7,125 bases of DNA from Clostridia bacterium (GCA_017380475.1 JAFODX010000139.1:1-7125); one strand, 5' to 3'. Numbered from the stretch's first letter, positions 1 to 6,813 are shown. Program-made: numbers and translations. Notes: generated from the letters alone by a model not told the origin.

Positions 1-2538
1 ACTGATGAGCTTAAAGAACGTCTTGATTACGAGTTGGGCGTTATAAAGAAAATGGGATTTACTGACTATTTTCTGATTGTCAGTGATTTTATAAGCTATG
101 CAAAAAATAACGGTGTGGCAGTAGGACCGGGCAGAGGCTCAGCGGCAGGAAGTATTGTTTCGTATTCACTGGGAATAACTACGGTTGACCCGATAAAATA
201 CAGTCTTATTTTCGAGCGTTTCTTAAACCCGGAGCGTGTAAGTATGCCTGATATTGATATTGACTTTGCACCCGAGGGCAGACAGAAGGTAATAGAGTAT
301 GTTGTATCAAAATACGGTGCTGATAACGTAGCACAGATAGTGACTTTCGGTACAATGAAAGCACGTCTTGCAATACGTGATGTAGCAAGAGCACTTGGTT
401 TGCCGTATGCAGATGCTGACAGGGTTGCAAAGCTTATACCGAGGGATTTGGGTGCAACAATAGAAAGTGCACTCGAAACAGTACCTGAACTCAAGGCTTT
501 ATATGAAAATGAACCGGAAATAAAAAAACTCATAGATACATCACGGGTACTTGAAGGCTTACCACGTCATGCAGGTACACATGCTGCAGGTGTTGTTATA
601 ACCGGTGAGCCGATCGTAAACTACGTTCCGCTTACACTTAACAAGGAAGATTTTATAACAACACAATTCCCCAAAGATACGGTAGAAAATCTCGGACTTC
701 TGAAAATGGACTTTCTGGGACTCAGAAACCTTACCGTAATTGAGAGTGCACTCGATATTATCGAGCAGACACGTGGTATACGTGTAAAGCTTGACGATAT
801 AGGATATAACGAAAAAGAGGTATTTGACCTCATATCATCAGGAAACACTGATGGCGTATTTCAGCTTGAAAGCGCAGGAATGCAGTCGTTTATGACTGAA
901 CTTCGTCCTGACACACTTGAAGATATTATAGCCGGAATTGCGTTGTACCGTCCGGGTCCGATGGAGCAGATACCAAGATATATCCATAACAAGCGTAATC
1001 CGCAGGATATTTCATATAAGCATCCAAAGCTTGAAAAAATACTTGATGTGACATACGGCTGTATGGTATATCAGGAACAGGTTCTTGAAATTGTGCGTTC
1101 GCTTGCAGGCTATTCACTCGGAAAAGCCGACCAGATGCGTCGTACAATCTCAAAGAAAAAAGCGGAACAGATGAAGGTGGAACGCCGTAATTTTATATAC
1201 GGTTCAGAAGAGGAAGGGATTCCGGGCTGTATCAATATGGGTATTGATGAGGCTACGGCAATATCAATCTTTGATGAAATAAATGATTTTGCAAATTATG
1301 CGTTCAATAAATCACATGCGGCGGCGTATGCGTTTATTTCGTATCAGACAGCATATCTTAAGGCGTATTATCCCGTAGAATATATGGCAGCACTTATTTC
1401 TACCATAGATGATACGGATAAGATTAACCATTATATTGCAAACTGTAAACAAATGAACATAGACCGACTTCCTCCGGATGTTAACAAGAGCCGTATGGGC
1501 TTTACCGTAGAGAATGACAAAATTCGTTTCGGCTTGTCTGCTGTAAAGAATGTCGGAAAATCGTTTATAGAGGCACTTCTTAATGAGCGTGACAATAACG
1601 GTGAGTTTAAGAATTTCTCTGATTTCGTTGAGCGTATGACGGGTGCTGATATAAACAAGCGTGCAGTGGAAGGTCTGATTTGCTGCGGTGCGTTTGATTC
1701 TATGGGTGTTTACCGCTCACAATTGATGCAGATATATGAAAAGGCAATGGAGGGTGCATCTGACAGACAGAAAAACAACATTGCAGGACAGTTCTCGCTC
1801 TTTGATGATATGGAAGAAACGGTTGAGATTGAACTTCCGAAAATTGCAGAATTTGAAAAAAGGGAACTTCTTCGCCTTGAAAAGCAATCAATAGGAATGT
1901 ATTTTTCAGGACATCCTATGGAAGAGTATGAAGCAAAAGTAAGAAGTATTACACGTCAGAATATTGCGATGATAAACGAGAGTGTAATAAAAGACGAAGA
2001 CGGTGAATATATAAGCACAGGAACAGGACTTAACGACGGAGATAATGTTGTTTTGGGTTGTATCATAGAAAGCAGGAAAAACAAAACAACACGTGCAAAG
2101 TCGCAGATGGCATTTCTGACACTTGAAGATTCATACGGCTCAGTCGAGGCACTGGTATTCCCGAAAATACTCGCAACATATTCGCATCAGCTGCAGGAGG
2201 GTGCGGTGGTTCTTGTAAAGGGAACGCTAAGCATACGAGAGGATGAAGAACCTAAAATTCTTCTAAATGCCGTTGAGTCGCTTGATTCAGCACTTGACAG
2301 TATCCCGGAAAAGAAAGTTCTTTATATACGTCTTGAGACAAATGCGCCTGACACTTTTAACCGTGTGCGTGAGAGTCTGTCACCGTTCAAAGGGGACATA
2401 GAAGTAAGGCTGTATTTTATGGATACAAAGAAAGTTGTGCGTGTTCCGGAGAATTTGTATTTTAACGGTTCACCGTCGGCAATGCGTGAACTGAAATTCG
2501 AGTTTGGTGACAGTAATGTGGCGTTTAAAACACTCTGA
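1..2538 (+). CDS. dnaE: DNA polymerase III alpha subunit, DnaE type (5' partial)
   Basis: Catalytic subunit of the replicative or lagging-strand/repair DNA polymerase, family C, acting in the cytoplasm with the beta clamp. The frame is open from base 1, so 845 residues are visible. The N-terminal PHP domain, about 300 residues in full-length relatives, lies outside the window. Counting from the first visible codon: GPGRGSAAGS in the palm; PDIDIDF with the metal-binding aspartates D86 and D88 (E. coli D401/D403); the third catalytic aspartate D237 in KMDFLGLRNLT (E. coli D555); NKSHAAAYAF near 436 in the fingers; a helix-hairpin-helix region around 505-570; QFSLF at 597-601, which fits an internal clamp-binding motif; and an OB fold around 681-760 (GDNVVLGCII, LTLEDSYGSVEALVF). 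Domain order and C-terminus are intact, with no frameshift. The order differs from PolC, which carries an exonuclease insertion and a different arrangement. An in-frame TTG at 34 is internal, not a start. Confidence 0.97.
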   Translation, partial: TDELKERLDYELGVIKKMGFTDYFLIVSDFISYAKNNGVAVGPGRGSAAGSIVSYSLGITTVDPIKYSLIFERFLNPERVSMPDIDIDFAPEGRQKVIEYVVSKYGADNVAQIVTFGTMKARLAIRDVARALGLPYADADRVAKLIPRDLGATIESALETVPELKALYENEPEIKKLIDTSRVLEGLPRHAGTHAAGVVITGEPIVNYVPLTLNKEDFITTQFPKDTVENLGLLKMDFLGLRNLTVIESALDIIEQTRGIRVKLDDIGYNEKEVFDLISSGNTDGVFQLESAGMQSFMTELRPDTLEDIIAGIALYRPGPMEQIPRYIHNKRNPQDISYKHPKLEKILDVTYGCMVYQEQVLEIVRSLAGYSLGKADQMRRTISKKKAEQMKVERRNFIYGSEEEGIPGCINMGIDEATAISIFDEINDFANYAFNKSHAAAYAFISYQTAYLKAYYPVEYMAALISTIDDTDKINHYIANCKQMNIDRLPPDVNKSRMGFTVENDKIRFGLSAVKNVGKSFIEALLNERDNNGEFKNFSDFVERMTGADINKRAVEGLICCGAFDSMGVYRSQLMQIYEKAMEGASDRQKNNIAGQFSLFDDMEETVEIELPKIAEFEKRELLRLEKQSIGMYFSGHPMEEYEAKVRSITRQNIAMINESVIKDEDGEYISTGTGLNDGDNVVLGCIIESRKNKTTRAKSQMAFLTLEDSYGSVEALVFPKILATYSHQLQEGAVVLVKGTLSIREDEEPKILLNAVESLDSALDSIPEKKVLYIRLETNAPDTFNRVRESLSPFKGDIEVRLYFMDTKKVVRVPENLYFNGSPSAMRELKFEFGDSNVAFKTL

Positions 2539-2550
2539 TTTAAAGATTTA

Positions 2551-2579
2551 TTGTTAAATTAGACAAAAACCGACATAAT
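2551..2579 (+). promoter_or_regulatory. Possible upstream sigma-A promoter
   Basis: TTGTTA at 2551-2556 and CATAAT at 2574-2579 are separated by 17 bp in a very AT-rich gap after dnaE. The -10 element matches the consensus at 5 of 6 positions and the -35 at 4 of 6. In DNA this AT-rich such matches arise by chance, so this is a weaker alternative to the box nearer the gene. Confidence 0.3.
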
Positions 2580-2609
2580 ATACTTTATAATATCTATAGT
2601 AATTAACTC

Positions 2610-2638
2610 TTGTTTTTTGCAAATAAATGTAGTATTAT
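2610..2638 (+). promoter_or_regulatory. Candidate sigma-A promoter for the small ORF-pfkA-thioesterase unit
   Basis: TTGTTT at 2610-2615 and TATTAT at 2633-2638 are 17 bp apart. The -10 matches at 5 of 6 positions, while the -35 matches only in its TTG. Transcription would begin near 2645, leaving a leader of about 50 nt before the ATG at 2696. No hairpin terminator is visible after dnaE, so read-through from dnaE could also feed these genes. Confidence 0.4.
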
Positions 2639-2667
2639 AAATAGAGTATGAAAAGATTTTTATGATT

Positions 2668-2689
2668 GCTCCGGAGCGGAGCTATGGAG
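2668..2689 (+). promoter_or_regulatory. Cluster of three GGAG ribosome-binding motifs with small inverted repeat
   Basis: GGAG occurs at 2673, 2678 and 2686. The third lies 6 nt before ATG 2696 and the first 7 nt before ATG 2684, so the start of the following gene is ambiguous. GCTCCGGAGC at 2668-2677 is a perfect 10-bp palindrome, and GCTCC 2668-2672 can also pair with GGAGC 2678-2682 around a 5-nt loop, hiding the middle GGAG. Five base pairs make only a weak hairpin, and a regulatory role is inference. Confidence 0.3.
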
Positions 2690-2695
2690 ATTGAT

Positions 2696-2899
2696 ATGTG
2701 GACAGTTGTTTTTGTGTCTCAGGATAAGTCTAAGATAGATAAAATCTTGAAATTGCTTGAAGAGAATAAAATAATGACAATGTTGAAAACTTCGTCTGAA
2801 GGGGATTTTGAGGTCGATAACACGTATGAGATACTTGTACCTCAGACTGAACTTGAAACAGCACAGGCCGTAATATTTGATTTCGAGCTTGAAAAGTGA
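2696..2899 (+). CDS. Small conserved-looking protein of unknown function, 67 aa
   Basis: A small acidic cytoplasmic protein with no signal peptide, membrane segment or cysteine. I chose ATG 2696 because GGAG ends 6 nt upstream and the protein then starts MWTVVFVSQDK, directly at the first predicted strand. ATG 2684 would add MEID and is also possible, while TTG 2666 is unlikely. The predicted order is strand (WTVVFVS), helix (KSKIDKILKLLEEN), strand (IMTMLKTS), strand (TYEILVP), helix (ELETAQAVIFDFELE). This is a compact ferredoxin-like alpha/beta pattern resembling DUF2007-type putative signal-transducing proteins, whose C-terminal half also has a 'hydrophobic-VP-acidic-xxA' pattern. That resemblance is by eye and weak. 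The gene sits between dnaE and pfkA, 26 nt before pfkA, and is probably co-transcribed with it. No catalytic residues are recognisable, so no function is assigned. Confidence 0.8.
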   Translation: MWTVVFVSQDKSKIDKILKLLEENKIMTMLKTSSEGDFEVDNTYEILVPQTELETAQAVIFDFELEK

Positions 2900-2910
2900 A
2901 AAATATAAAC

Positions 2911-2916
2911 GGGAGG
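2911..2916 (+). promoter_or_regulatory. Ribosome binding site fixing the pfkA start
   Basis: GGGAGG lies 9 nt upstream of ATG 2926 and is the strongest Shine-Dalgarno match in the window. It rules out the in-frame GTG at 2896, which overlaps the stop codon of the preceding gene and would place this purine block inside the coding sequence. Confidence 0.85.
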
Positions 2917-2925
2917 CTTTTTCGT

Positions 2926-3900
2926 ATGGAAAATAAAATTAAAACAATAGGTGTACTGACAAGCGGCGGTGATGCGCCGGGAATGAATGCTGCAATCCGT
3001 GCAGTTGTAAGAACAGGTGCATATTACGGCGTAAAGGTATGCGGTGTTATGAGAGGTTATAACGGTCTTATAAACGGTGAAATTCAGGATATGTCACCGA
3101 GAGATGTATCGGAAGTACTCCAGCGTGGCGGTACTTGTCTTATGACAGCAAGATGTAAAGAATTCAAGACAAAGGAAGGCGTTGAGAGAGCTTGCCATAT
3201 AGCAAGAGTATTCGGACTTGACGGTCTTGTTGTTGTGGGCGGTGACGGTTCATTCAGAGGTGCAAAAGACCTTTCAAATGCAGGTGTTCCGACTATTGCA
3301 ATGCCCGGAACGATTGATAATGACATCAACTGTTCAGAGTATACAATAGGCTATGATACATGTCTTAACACAGTTAAGGACGCAGTCGATAAAATCCGTG
3401 ACACATCTGCGAGCCATGAGAGATGTACAGTTATCGAGGTTATGGGCAGAAACGCAGGATATATCGCAGTTGAAGCAGGTATTGCCTGCGGTGCGGATGT
3501 AGTTTTGTTCCCTGAAAAGGAATACAACTTCGATGAAGATGTTTTAAGACCTATACTTGAGGCTAAGTCAAGAGGTAAGAAGCACGCAATCGTTGTTGTT
3601 GCAGAGGGCATCGGCGGTGTTGTCGAAATGGCGAAAAAGATAGAAGAAGCAACGGGAATCGAGTCAAGAGCTACAATTCTTGGTCATATACAGCGTGGCG
3701 GTGCGCCTACTGTCCGTGACAGACTAACTGCAAGCCGTATGGGTGCAAAGTGTGTAGAACTTTTACTTGAGGGTAAGGCAAACAGAATAGTTTGTATGCA
3801 GAACGGTCAGATTGTGGATGTTGATATAAACGAAGGTCTTGAGATGAAGAAATCAATTCCGCAGGATATGGTTGACCTGATCGAGAAACTGACTGTTTAA
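2926..3900 (+). CDS. pfkA: ATP-dependent 6-phosphofructokinase
   Basis: Phosphorylates fructose 6-phosphate to fructose 1,6-bisphosphate with ATP, the committed step of glycolysis, as a cytoplasmic homotetramer. The 324-residue length is normal for bacterial PfkA. Visible motifs: TSGGDAPGMNAAIR (12-25, nucleotide site); GGDGS (105-109) with Gly108, where pyrophosphate-dependent enzymes carry Asp; PGTIDND with catalytic Asp131 (E. coli D127) and Gly128 rather than the Lys of PPi enzymes; MGR at 173-175; and GHIQRGG. Effector-site residues equivalent to E. coli R21, R25, R154 and the GKKHA lysines are retained, so ADP/PEP-type allostery is plausible. Substrate arginines equivalent to R162, R243 and R252 are present. 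The small-protein gene lies 26 nt upstream and the thioesterase 12 nt downstream, with no terminator between. In many Firmicutes pfkA is followed by pyk, but no pyruvate kinase follows here. Confidence 0.97.
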   Translation: MENKIKTIGVLTSGGDAPGMNAAIRAVVRTGAYYGVKVCGVMRGYNGLINGEIQDMSPRDVSEVLQRGGTCLMTARCKEFKTKEGVERACHIARVFGLDGLVVVGGDGSFRGAKDLSNAGVPTIAMPGTIDNDINCSEYTIGYDTCLNTVKDAVDKIRDTSASHERCTVIEVMGRNAGYIAVEAGIACGADVVLFPEKEYNFDEDVLRPILEAKSRGKKHAIVVVAEGIGGVVEMAKKIEEATGIESRATILGHIQRGGAPTVRDRLTASRMGAKCVELLLEGKANRIVCMQNGQIVDVDINEGLEMKKSIPQDMVDLIEKLTV

Positions 3901-3912
3901 GAGACCGGGGAA

Positions 3913-4329
3913 ATGACGTATATCAATAAAACACGGCTTACTGTCCGGTATGCAGAAACCGATATGATGGGCATCGTTCATCATTCGAGATATTATCCGT
4001 GGTTTGAACAGGCAAGGACGGATTATCTGAAAGAAAGTGGGTTCAAATATTCTGAACTTGAAAAAAGGGGATTTATGATTCCGGTAACAGAAACACAGTG
4101 TAAATATATACGCGGACTCACTTATGAAGATGAAATTCTTGTAACCTGCCGGATTGAGAAAATGACTGTTGCAAGAATTGAGTTCTTTTACGAAATTTTT
4201 AAATTGCCGGAAATGGAAAAAGTTTCTGAGGGAAGAACAAAACACGGCGTGGTAGACGGGGGTTTTCGTCCCGTGAATGCAAAAAAAGTATTCCCGGATG
4301 TCTGGGAGAAAATGGCATCAATGGTGTAA
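3913..4329 (+). CDS. Acyl-CoA thioesterase, YbgC/4-hydroxybenzoyl-CoA thioesterase family
   Basis: A cytoplasmic single-hotdog enzyme predicted to hydrolyse acyl-CoA (or acyl-ACP) thioesters. Its physiological substrate cannot be read from the sequence. The 138-residue length is typical. The family signature is at the N-terminus: VRYAETDMMGIVHHSRYYPW with Asp17, matching the catalytic aspartate of Pseudomonas 4-hydroxybenzoyl-CoA thioesterase in both motif and position, then WFEQAR at the start of the central hotdog helix. The remaining beta strands follow (YEDEILVTCRIEKM, ARIEFFYEIF, EGRTKHGVVDG). ATG 3913 is chosen because it begins 12 residues before the conserved RYAETD motif. Its Shine-Dalgarno is poor (GAGACCGGGG, with the G run only 2 nt from the ATG), so translation may depend on coupling to pfkA, whose stop is 12 nt upstream. 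It is the last gene before the terminator at 4336. Confidence 0.92.
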   Translation: MTYINKTRLTVRYAETDMMGIVHHSRYYPWFEQARTDYLKESGFKYSELEKRGFMIPVTETQCKYIRGLTYEDEILVTCRIEKMTVARIEFFYEIFKLPEMEKVSEGRTKHGVVDGGFRPVNAKKVFPDVWEKMASMV

Positions 4330-4335
4330 AAAAAA

Positions 4336-4370
4336 CAGGCGAACTTGAGTTCGCCTGCTTTTGTCTTTGT
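4336..4370 (+). terminator. Rho-independent terminator after the thioesterase gene
   Basis: CAGGCGAAC (4336-4344) pairs perfectly with GTTCGCCTG (4349-4357) around a TTGA loop, giving a 9-bp GC-rich stem followed by CTTTTGTCTTTGTTTTT. An 8-base A run (4328-4335) precedes the stem, so the structure could also terminate antisense transcription. It begins 6 nt after the thioesterase stop codon, and its T-rich tail runs to within about 12 nt of the next gene's start. Confidence 0.9.
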
Positions 4371-4386
4371 TTTTGGGTGGTTAGTT

Positions 4387-5349
4387 ATGAATAATTTAAA
4401 TATTGTAATTCTGGATTCGGCAACTTTAGGAAGCGATATAGAGTTCTCAAAGTTTGAAAAGCTGGGCAGGGTATCGGTTTATGATGTTACAGCACAGGAA
4501 GATGTTTGTACACGTGTGGCTGACGCTGATGTCATAATAGTGAACAAAATAAAGCTTAACGAGTCCAACTTATCAGACGCAAATCAATTAAAACTCATTT
4601 GCGTTACCGCAACAGGCTACGATAATATTGATGTAGAGTACTGTAAAAAACGTGGGATAGGCGTGTGCAATGTGCGAGGATATTCTTCGGATTCTGTTGC
4701 ACAAACAACTGTTGCTATGGCATTATCACTGGTCAACAACATTTCGTTTTTCGACAGATATGTAAAGAATGGCAGTTACACCAACAGCGGTACACAGAAC
4801 AGGGTAGAGCCCGTGTTTCACGAGATGACAACAATGACATGGGGAATTGTAGGGCTTGGCGGAATAGGTAAACGTACGGCTGAAATTGCAAAAGCACTCG
4901 GATGCAGAATAATAGCGTTCAAGCGAACTCCGAAAGAAGGATATGATTGTGTTGATATTGATACTCTGTGTGAGGAATCAGATATAATTTCAGTACATCT
5001 TCCGCTTACAGATGAAACAAAGTGCATCATTAACAAAGACAGAATAGCAAAAATGAAAGATACAGCTATTGTTATAAACGTAGCAAGAGGTGCTGTTGTT
5101 GACGAAACGGCTTTGGCTGATGCGGTTATAAGCGGTAAGCTTGGAGGTCTGGGCGTTGATGTATATTCATATGAGCCAATGCCGTCTGAGAGCCCGTATA
5201 ACAGAATAGCAGAATGCGACAATGTTATCCTCACTCCGCATATGGCGTGGGGGGCGTATGAAGCAAGAGTACGTTGTATGGACGAAATTTTTGAGAACAT
5301 AAACGCATTTTATGGTGGGAAAGTAAGAAACAGAGTGGATATCGGATAA
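4387..5349 (+). CDS. D-isomer-specific 2-hydroxyacid dehydrogenase (glycerate dehydrogenase/hydroxypyruvate reductase-like)
   Basis: A cytoplasmic oxidoreductase that interconverts a 2-oxoacid and its D-2-hydroxyacid with NAD(P)H. Similarity by eye is closest to glycerate dehydrogenase/hydroxypyruvate reductase (HprA-like). The length is 320 residues. The Rossmann motif is GLGGIG at 156-161. Catalytic Arg234 (INVARGAVVDE), Glu263 (YSYEPMP) and His285 (TPHMAW) have the spacing expected of the family. The second Rossmann strand ends IIAFKR, with Lys179-Arg180 where NAD-specific members usually carry Asp, which hints at NADPH use (inference). ATG 4387 is chosen because GGGTGG lies 6 nt upstream and MNNLNIVILD matches the usual first strand. 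An in-frame TTG at 4345 lies in the terminator loop and is rejected. The next gene starts 17 nt downstream, so the two probably form a unit. PdxB, SerA, LdhA and VanH-type specificity cannot be fully excluded, although no C-terminal ACT domain is present. Confidence 0.93.
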   Translation: MNNLNIVILDSATLGSDIEFSKFEKLGRVSVYDVTAQEDVCTRVADADVIIVNKIKLNESNLSDANQLKLICVTATGYDNIDVEYCKKRGIGVCNVRGYSSDSVAQTTVAMALSLVNNISFFDRYVKNGSYTNSGTQNRVEPVFHEMTTMTWGIVGLGGIGKRTAEIAKALGCRIIAFKRTPKEGYDCVDIDTLCEESDIISVHLPLTDETKCIINKDRIAKMKDTAIVINVARGAVVDETALADAVISGKLGGLGVDVYSYEPMPSESPYNRIAECDNVILTPHMAWGAYEARVRCMDEIFENINAFYGGKVRNRVDIG

Positions 5350-5366
5350 AATTAAGGGGAAAACAT

Positions 5367-6812
5367 ATGAAAACGAGAAAGCATAGAATACACATAAAAA
5401 GAAAAGCTGTTGTTATGATAGCTGTTGCAATAATTGTAGCACTGATAATTCTTATCGTGGGACTTGTCACGGGGCGAAACAAAACAGTCAGCATAACCGG
5501 CAGTACACTGACCTATTATATAGATGATGAGCAGTACGTATTTAATAATGAACCGTATATTTGTGATAATTCAGCTTATCTGCCGGTAGAAGATATCCTT
5601 TCTGCTTACGGATACTATTGTGTGCTGGACGCAGAAAGCGGTGTTATGACAATAACAGATGATAAGAGTACTACATATATGTATGTGGATAAAAATATAC
5701 TGTCAACCGAAAAGGATACATATACATTCAACCTGCCGGTAATGAAACGGGGCGGTGTGGTGTATATGCCGTCAGAAATGTTTTCGCACTTCTCAAAAGA
5801 CGAGCTTGTATTTGACGGTGCATTCAAGTTTGTTGAACGTCCGTACAGAGACCTTATGCAGGACGTATATATAGACGATACGTACAGAATGGGCGATGAT
5901 GTTGAAAAGTACGGGAATGTCTATGTGGTTGATAACAAAGCTGTAATGGAGCTTTTATACTATCCTGAAAACAACTGTACAAGCTATGCCGGGGTTATAA
6001 ATTCACTTGCTGATGCACTGCCGGATGTACAGGTGTATAATGTTGTTATACCGACAATGACTGAATTTTACGGACCTGAAAAGCTTTACACAGACCAGAT
6101 TTCGGGTATAAAGACGATATACAAAAATCTGAATGAGAATGTAATGCCGGTTAATGTTATAAAAGAGATGTGGCCTCACGCAAACGAGCATCTGTATTTT
6201 GCAACAGATCACCACTGGACACAGAGAGGTGCATATTATGCATACCGTGCGTTCATAAGCGCAAAGGGAGAGGAAATAGCTGATCTGAGTGAATTCCCTC
6301 AGGATAATGTAGAGAATTTTATCGGTTCGTGGTCGCACAGTCTGGAAGGGACACCCGGTGCTTCTGTTTTAACGGAAAATGCAGAAACTATGGAGCGTTT
6401 TATGCCTATAGTGGATTATGAGGGTGCAGTATACCTTGACATGCACCTTACTGATAAATGGCGTGAAAGTAAAATCATCGTAGAAAGCGATGATAAGTAT
6501 ACTACATTTATTGGTGGTGATATGCCGATAATAAAATATACAACATCAGTAAAGAACGGGGAAAAGGCGGTTATTGTCAAAGAATCATTCGGTAACGCAT
6601 TTTCTACGTGGGCAATAAATAACTATGAAGAAGTATATATTATAGACCCACGCCAGTGGACCGGATTCGGTGCGGCAAGTGACCGTGGTGAGTTTAATCT
6701 GGTGAAATTCTATAATGAAGTATGTCAGTTTGATGACCTGATAGTTGTCAGCTATCCGGGTTCAGCAACGCAGACTATGCGTAATGCAATCGGCAGCCTT
6801 GTAGGAATGTAA
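5367..6812 (+). CDS. Membrane-anchored DHHW/AlgX-like SGNH protein with copper amine oxidase-like N-terminal (stalk) domain
   Basis: A 481-residue protein predicted to sit outside the cell on an N-terminal anchor. Residues 1-13 are strongly basic (seven Lys/Arg), followed by one hydrophobic segment at about 14-36 with no clear cleavage or lipobox site. Residues about 43-155 resemble the copper amine oxidase N-terminal domain: two beta-rich repeats, each with a 'NxxYLPVEDILSAYG'-like element (AYLPVEDILSAYG, VVYMPSEMFSHF). From about 180 it matches DHHW/AlgJ-AlgX-type SGNH proteins: a VVIPTMTEFYGPEKL segment, the signature ATDHHWTQRG (Asp281, His282, His283, Trp284), and a late KESFGNAF with candidate nucleophile Ser407, the order seen in AlgX (DTHW, then SFGN). 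Relatives take part in O-acetylation of polysaccharides together with an MBOAT protein, but none is nearby. The Shine-Dalgarno AAGGGGA (5354-5360) is strong, and the gene is 17 nt from the dehydrogenase. Substrate and activity are unknown. Confidence 0.85.
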   Translation: MKTRKHRIHIKRKAVVMIAVAIIVALIILIVGLVTGRNKTVSITGSTLTYYIDDEQYVFNNEPYICDNSAYLPVEDILSAYGYYCVLDAESGVMTITDDKSTTYMYVDKNILSTEKDTYTFNLPVMKRGGVVYMPSEMFSHFSKDELVFDGAFKFVERPYRDLMQDVYIDDTYRMGDDVEKYGNVYVVDNKAVMELLYYPENNCTSYAGVINSLADALPDVQVYNVVIPTMTEFYGPEKLYTDQISGIKTIYKNLNENVMPVNVIKEMWPHANEHLYFATDHHWTQRGAYYAYRAFISAKGEEIADLSEFPQDNVENFIGSWSHSLEGTPGASVLTENAETMERFMPIVDYEGAVYLDMHLTDKWRESKIIVESDDKYTTFIGGDMPIIKYTTSVKNGEKAVIVKESFGNAFSTWAINNYEEVYIIDPRQWTGFGAASDRGEFNLVKFYNEVCQFDDLIVVSYPGSATQTMRNAIGSLVGM

Positions 6813-6813
6813 T

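Noticed and set aside
34..36. TTG as a start codon for the DNA polymerase gene
   Set aside because: The frame is open back to base 1 and the upstream residues (DELKERLDYE) fit the DnaE family, so the gene is simply cut by the window edge.
96..533. 145-codon open frame on the minus strand inside dnaE
   Set aside because: It lies fully antisense to strongly conserved DnaE sequence and its translation is low-complexity and Ser-rich, typical of a shadow frame.
2648..2665. Five-codon leader peptide (ATG 2648 to TGA 2665) as an attenuator peptide
   Set aside because: No run of regulatory codons, no good ribosome binding site and no downstream terminator/antiterminator pair are visible.
2539..2665. 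Riboswitch or structured RNA in the dnaE-small gene gap
   Set aside because: The sequence is simple and AT-rich, with no recognisable conserved core or stable long-range stems.
2896..2925. GTG start giving a 10-residue longer phosphofructokinase
   Set aside because: It overlaps the stop of the previous gene, lacks its own ribosome binding site and adds residues ahead of the normal PfkA N-terminus. GGGAGG at 2911 points to ATG 2926.
3853..4245. 130-codon minus-strand frame across the pfkA end and the thioesterase
   Set aside because: It is antisense to two well-supported genes, with no recognisable domain and Phe/Cys/His-rich composition.
4345..4386. TTG start extending the dehydrogenase upstream by 14 residues
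   Set aside because: The codon lies in the loop of a perfect terminator hairpin, and the added residues are just the translated stem and T-run. ATG 4387 has a suitable ribosome binding site.
4818..5300. 160-codon minus-strand frame inside the dehydrogenase
   Set aside because: It is antisense to the catalytic and Rossmann motifs of a clear enzyme, and the translation shows no family signature.
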